Shown: positions 59,423-64,000 of the stretch, one piece after another | How positions within the stretch are numbered: the first letter of the stretch is position 1 | Layout: every line of letters starts with the position of its first letter | Source of the DNA: Rotaria socialis | Taxonomy: Eukaryota; Rotifera; Eurotatoria; Philodinida; Philodinidae | Direction of reading: 5' to 3' | NCBI GenBank assembly: GCA_905331475.1 | Contig: CAJNYU010001305.1 | Location: 62,001-126,000, forward strand | Length of the DNA: 64,000 nt | Translations under genes and position numbers: made by a program | The notes under the pieces: model-generated | The model's database searches: none | Seen by the model: only the letters and a program-made list of their open reading frames with translations | Told to the model about the DNA's origin: nothing

Positions 59423-62400
59423 CTAGAAATTTAAAAAGAAAAGAACTAATTATACTGGATGGCTTATTAACTATGTTTTCCGTATTAAAATGCTTTGATT
59501 TATTATCTATGTCTTTTTAATTTGATTGTGCTATTTTTCCATCATCATAAATTCTTATTCAATGTGACATTTTTCATCTTTAAGATTGTGATTTTACGAA
59601 TTTATACTAAAATCTAAGATTTGATAATTTAATACAGAGAACTTCATCAATATTTAGATTTTATTATTCAATTTATTTTCAAAAATAAATAATTATGGAA
59701 AGAAAAGAATTTGCTGATTTTATTGTTTATAAGAACATTGCTTTTTTAACAGTAATAACACTTATTTATCAACGATTATGGTGAGTAGAAAACTATCTTT
59801 ATCTATTGAATCATGAGGAATCAAAATGTGCGATTTTAAAACAAATATCCTTATAGGATGTTTCAAACGATAAAATGCAAAAAATAATCTTTTATTTATA
59901 TCAATTGATTTTTAGAGTTACACTTAGTTTTATTTTGATAATAGTTTACTATTTCATTTAGATACAATGTGAAATACTCAACTTCAAACGATTTCTATAA
60001 AAACAGACGTATTATTCAATTGATTAAGTTTTTTGTTTATCTATCAATAATGATATCTACATTGAACTCTATATTGAACATGTCAATATTTCTTTTTCTT
60101 CTCGAATTATGTGATCGAATAAAACTTGCTTAGGAATTGACTACTTATTGGCGTGGAACAAACTCAATACTTTCCCATCAGAAAATTGCGTAACAATTTG
60201 CTGATTACACCCACTTGAAAGTTCTACATCTACTCTATGGCTAATTTATCGTTTTGATCGATAATATTCATTTAAATCATAAAGATCTACGTAGGCTGTT
60301 AGCATCCACAATATGCTTATAAATAGCAATTTATTTTTCAAATTATTTATCATTTATAGACAATTGTTTTTAAATAAATAAAAGATCATTTTAGAGAAAC
60401 CAAGCGTCACGATTGATTTTTAGCTCGTGTTTTGTGAGAGAGTGAGAAGGAAAATCTGCAATTACTTAACTAGAAGTAGGATTTTTCAATTACATGGGAA
60501 AAAAACGATTCCCGTTTTTTTTTGTTTCAATTTGATAATATAAAACTTGCCAAGTTTTCTACTTCTCTAGTAACGTGATAGATTCGTTCAAGGCAGCGTT
60601 TTTACATCTACATTTCTTATTTTTTTGTTATATTTTGTCAATTCTTACTGTGGCTTCTGTGAGTGTAATTCGAATACGATATTACGTTTTTATAGTTTCC
60701 TATAATGAACCATGTTTATTTTATATACTTCGTAGTAGACAAATTATAACAATGCATGAACATAATTCGTCGGTATTCTAGAATCGTACGCTCATTTAGT
60801 TATGTAAAGAAAAACAAATCTGTCTATCGGTTTACAATTGAAATAATAAGAGATATTCCGTGTTAAATTTTAATGAGTACTAAAGCACATCTGCTAGTAA
60901 TTAGAATGTCCATCGTTGATAAGGTAAGAGCGCTGTTTGATTTTTATGTTCATGTTCCTCTTTCTATTTCATTAAATTTCTTGAATAATATTTTAAAGCT
61001 AATTACAAAAAGGAAAAAGAAAATATGTTAAAAGAAAAAAAAGAGTTTTAATGCATAACTAAAGAATATATTTATATATTCCTTAGTTACTTGACATTTT
61101 TTTTATACTGCCTTGTTAAATATTATTATAATCCTCAAAATCTGATCATTAATATTAGCTGTCATATAAAAAAGAGAAGATTACAAATGAAATGAATGGA
61201 AATATGAAACAAGTTGACACGTCCACACGCACAAATGAGCCGGAAAAGGAAAAAAGGACATCTACTGTGTCAAAGATCAGTCATTAGAGATTTAAAAAAA
61301 GAAAAGGATCAACAATCAATGTCTTCTTTTTCTTTCTTTTTCTTTAGAACAAGAATTTCACGAAATAATATTTCAATCCGCAGATTGCCACATTTCTTGT
61401 ACAACATCTAGCAAATATAATCTATTTATGCAAATGATGATCATTCTTGACTTAATAATATCAAGTGATTGTTAACTTCGCCTCGTTTGATCAAAGAAAA
61501 AAGCTTAATTCAGTTAACTGAAATATAGCATAAGAAATTTCTATTTCGATCTTAATAATATGCATATGTGTGTATACCCTTGACGAAAGATAAATTAGTC
61601 TAATTACAACAGAGTTTTTCTCGAGAGAAAATTATGGCTTCTGTTTGTTGTTATGTTAGAAGTATTATTGATTCAAGCGTTAATCACTAGGGAACAATCG
61701 ATATTTGCACCCCTTTCGCTTATATAATAATCGATATTCTTTTGCTTGTCGAACGCGAGTAGTGGTGATGAGAGAACATAATTGTACTATTCATCTATAT
61801 AAATCATCACGTAAGAGTACAAGAAAAAGAATTTTCCATTTAAGAAACGATTTTATCGTCAGAAAACGTTTTTGTTTCATTATAAACATACTAGCTAAAG
61901 TGCTTCCAACTACTACTAAACAAACACGTACATATACAAAAAAAATAACAAGAACGGATGATCAGAATTCCATCAATAGAAAGCAATAGAAACAACTAAC
62001 TGTTATATTTCTCCATTAATGCATCAGCCACATGTTGTCTATTCACCAGTTGTATGCTTAATTGGCAATAATACACAGCAAATTAGCCATTTAGTTTTTC
62101 TTATTTTCGTCTTTGATAACTATACGAATATATTTTATTTAATCAACTTAAGAAATATTTCAAGGATAAATTATCCATTGGTTATATCAACATAATTGCT
62201 TGTACGATATTCAATTAAGAGATTCCTTGTGCAAAACTGATTTAATAGTGATGTTTTGTTAATTAACCAGAAAATAGTATTAAACTCACTAATTCAAATA
62301 GGATTGATTGGTATCATCTAGTTTGTTATACCCATCTTATTAGACATAAAAACCATAGTCAACCTTTTCTTTTTCATATTTGATGAAAGCTATAATTAGT

Positions 62401-62653
62401 AACATAGGATTATTTCATCTTCTCAAAAGAATAAAGAAAGTAAAAGAGAATTATGGGCGGTCAAAAATTCTGAATAGAATTGAAATATAAAGAAAAACGT
62501 GCTTTAAATAAGAAAATTATATCTAGTCGTTGATAAGAATAAGACTGATTTAAAAATTCAATTGATTTATTTTACATTGATTGAGCAATCATTTATATTC
62601 ATTTTTATAATATTCATAATAACAAATTAAGAAAAAGAAAACTCTGTCTTAGT
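59423..62653. other. 3.2-kb region without a recognised gene
   Basis: Short frames at 60575-60781, 61214-61411 and 61705-61989 are basic or low in complexity, lack a domain and lack splice partners. No inverted repeat with a target duplication was found. The region includes the 3' flank of the CD36 gene and of the minus-strand gene that follows. Confidence 0.45.
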
Positions 62654-63133
62654 TCATACGATTTGCAATGGAAATGTTACTGTTTTAGATTCTGACGGCA
62701 TTCCATTCGAGTTTGAATATGTTTCAATTAATAATGGTTCCATGTCACCTTTTGTGATTTTTCCAATTAATGATTGTTTCCATACTAAACAACGTTTAGC
62801 CTTTTCAATATCTTCTTGTGTGTCTCCAAAATAAAAATTTTCTATTTCAACTTGTCTCTGTTTATATAAACTAAGTGAAAGTAAAATAACTGTTAATACT
62901 GAGTAAACAATTAAAATTAAAAATATATATGAAAATGGACTTGAAAAAGAAAATATTGAAGGTAATGATAGAACATCGGCATTTGTTAAATTTAGCGTTC
63001 GGTTATTATTTATTATATATTCATCGTAAAATGTTTGATTATTTAAATCATCATCTTCATATGGTAAATGATAATTATCTGTATCATAATAAATAACATC
63101 AGCACGATTAATTAATGTTAAATTTGATATCAT
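62654..63133 (-). CDS. single-pass type I-like membrane protein, possibly a last exon
   Basis: The 159-residue frame has an acidic, Asn-rich N-terminal part with four N-glycosylation sites (N4, N32, N44, N48) and a single hydrophobic segment (about residues 67-90, FSYIFLILIVYSVLTVILLS). The cytoplasmic part is basic next to the membrane (KQRQVE) and continues NFYFGDTQEDIEKAKR. The layout of short glycosylated ectodomain, one helix and juxtamembrane basic-then-acidic tail recalls KCNE potassium-channel beta subunits, but no diagnostic motif is certain. Immediately upstream on the minus strand the frame remains open to a strong acceptor (T-run then GTAG, about 63158), so the ATG at 63133 may be internal and this may be the 3' exon of a longer gene. 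Confidence 0.6.
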   Translation of the reverse strand: MISNLTLINRADVIYYDTDNYHLPYEDDDLNNQTFYDEYIINNNRTLNLTNADVLSLPSIFSFSSPFSYIFLILIVYSVLTVILLSLSLYKQRQVEIENFYFGDTQEDIEKAKRCLVWKQSLIGKITKGDMEPLLIETYSNSNGMPSESKTVTFPLQIV

Positions 63134-63157
63134 TTTTTTTAAATTTATATTCTACAA

Positions 63158-64000
63158 AAAAAAAGGAAAAAAATACGATTGGAATTCTACTGGATCATTC
63201 ATTCATTTAACGAGACATATTTTCTAAGGTTTCATAGTGAATCAATTTAGGTATACCCCCAGTGAATCAGGTAATCAGTTTAAAAAAGAAGAACAAACAT
63301 AATCTTGTGGAGGTGCGTTTGCTTTCTTTTCTTTTTTTAGCTTAAGGCATATTGAGAAAAAAACCTTGTGCATTTTAAAATTATTTATTTCCTACGCAAA
63401 TAAACTCAAGATATGAAGCCTTAAGAAGAAACTGTTCTAATAAGATTTCAATTGTTGATCATGTATATAATTTAGCATAGCAATTATTATTGCTTCTTTG
63501 ACTTTCTATAAGGTTTAACTGTGAAATCATGATTAATATCTCACCTGAATGATTTATATTTAATTTTCTCTTGAGAGTTCTAATAATTGAAAATTTCTTT
63601 TTGTTTTAAAATTTATTCATGAATAAAAATTCAAGATGTTTTTTTTAAAATATTCTATTATAATTGAACATGACTAGAACTGAAAAATGTTACCTATTTA
63701 GAACACGGAAAAGAATATGAATCTGCCTATCCGTCGTACGTAAAGTAGTTGTGGCTTGAAAAGAACAGAAGAACAAGGGCCACAAACGGAAATGAACTGT
63801 CAAGAGAGGAAGAAACAGTGGGTGAACAACTATTGTTCTGTTCATGCTGAATGTTACCTATACGACTCAATAATCTATTCTTTTTCTGATTGAATACCAA
63901 CTGTTATATTCATCACAAATGAATGAGGAAATTCTTATTCTTATTCTTATTCTTTTTTTTAAGAAGAATTACTCTTTTCTTGAAATCAGAAAGAAATTTT
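63158..64000. other. right-end spacer
   Basis: No exon recognised, although a 5' exon of the preceding minus-strand gene could lie here or beyond the window. A TTATTC microsatellite is at about 63931-63952. Confidence 0.45.

Noticed and set aside
60575-60781. 68-codon hydrophobic frame near the right end
   Set aside because: Opens on a GTG rather than an ATG and lacks any supporting exon.
61705-61989. 94-codon basic plus-strand frame
   Set aside because: Arg/Lys/Thr-rich, no homology recognised and no splice or promoter support.
1-64000. Retroviral, LTR, Polinton, tRNA, rRNA or CRISPR features
   Set aside because: No reverse transcriptase, integrase, capsid or polymerase motifs, long terminal repeats, tRNA B-box-like cloverleaf or spaced direct repeat array was recognised on either strand.

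Overview
This is a eukaryotic, AT-rich, gene-sparse contig from an invertebrate animal. The genes have many short GT-AG introns (often 50-70 bp). Several products are clear animal orthologues: transportin-3, mitochondrial ribosomal protein uS9m, a CD36-family scavenger receptor, a GH18 chitinase, a secreted trypsin-like protease and a CD225/dispanin protein. Short introns, abundant non-autonomous DNA transposons and lineage-specific disordered proteins would fit a rotifer, perhaps a bdelloid, but the sequence alone does not prove it.

Layout. 1-5.1 kb: gene-free, with two short DNA-element copies. 5.2-7.3 kb (+): one five-exon gene for a secreted protease with two tandem S1 domains, the first lacking its catalytic histidine. 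7.3-12.8 kb: no gene seen. 12.8-17.5 kb (+): a seven-exon gene for a 1046-residue disordered protein, with a near-palindromic 459-bp element in its second intron. 18.5-19.4 kb: a hAT-type element with target-site duplications. 21.4-27.9 kb: an intact CD225/dispanin gene (24.9-25.7 kb, minus) between two old, decayed, mutually similar tracts. 28.2-30.9 kb: a cluster of small elements, one of which splits a coiled-coil gene.

31.6-39.7 kb (minus): a 23-exon transportin-3 gene. One 2.5-kb intron carries three nested DNA transposons, each insertion readable from its ends. 42.9-44.9 kb (+): a GT-A-like glycosyltransferase with a predicted N-myristoylation signal and a His/Cys-rich repetitive tail. 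45.9-50.0 kb (+): 14-exon uS9m. Its 2.1-kb intron 10 hosts most of a nine-exon chitinase gene on the opposite strand, and the chitinase last exon runs antisense across uS9m exon 10. 51.1-59.4 kb (+): two tandem CD36-family copies, the first broken and the second intact, with a near-identical block inside exon 1 that suggests gene conversion. 59.4-64 kb: mostly empty, with one single-pass membrane protein exon at 62.7 kb.

The genes do not form one pathway. Several products act at the cell surface or outside the cell (protease, chitinase, CD36, CD225, the 62.7-kb protein). No retroviral, LTR or Polinton sequence, tRNA, rRNA or CRISPR array was recognised. Exon models were joined by hand from splice signals and reading phase; all multi-exon coding models listed as CDS sum to a multiple of three.
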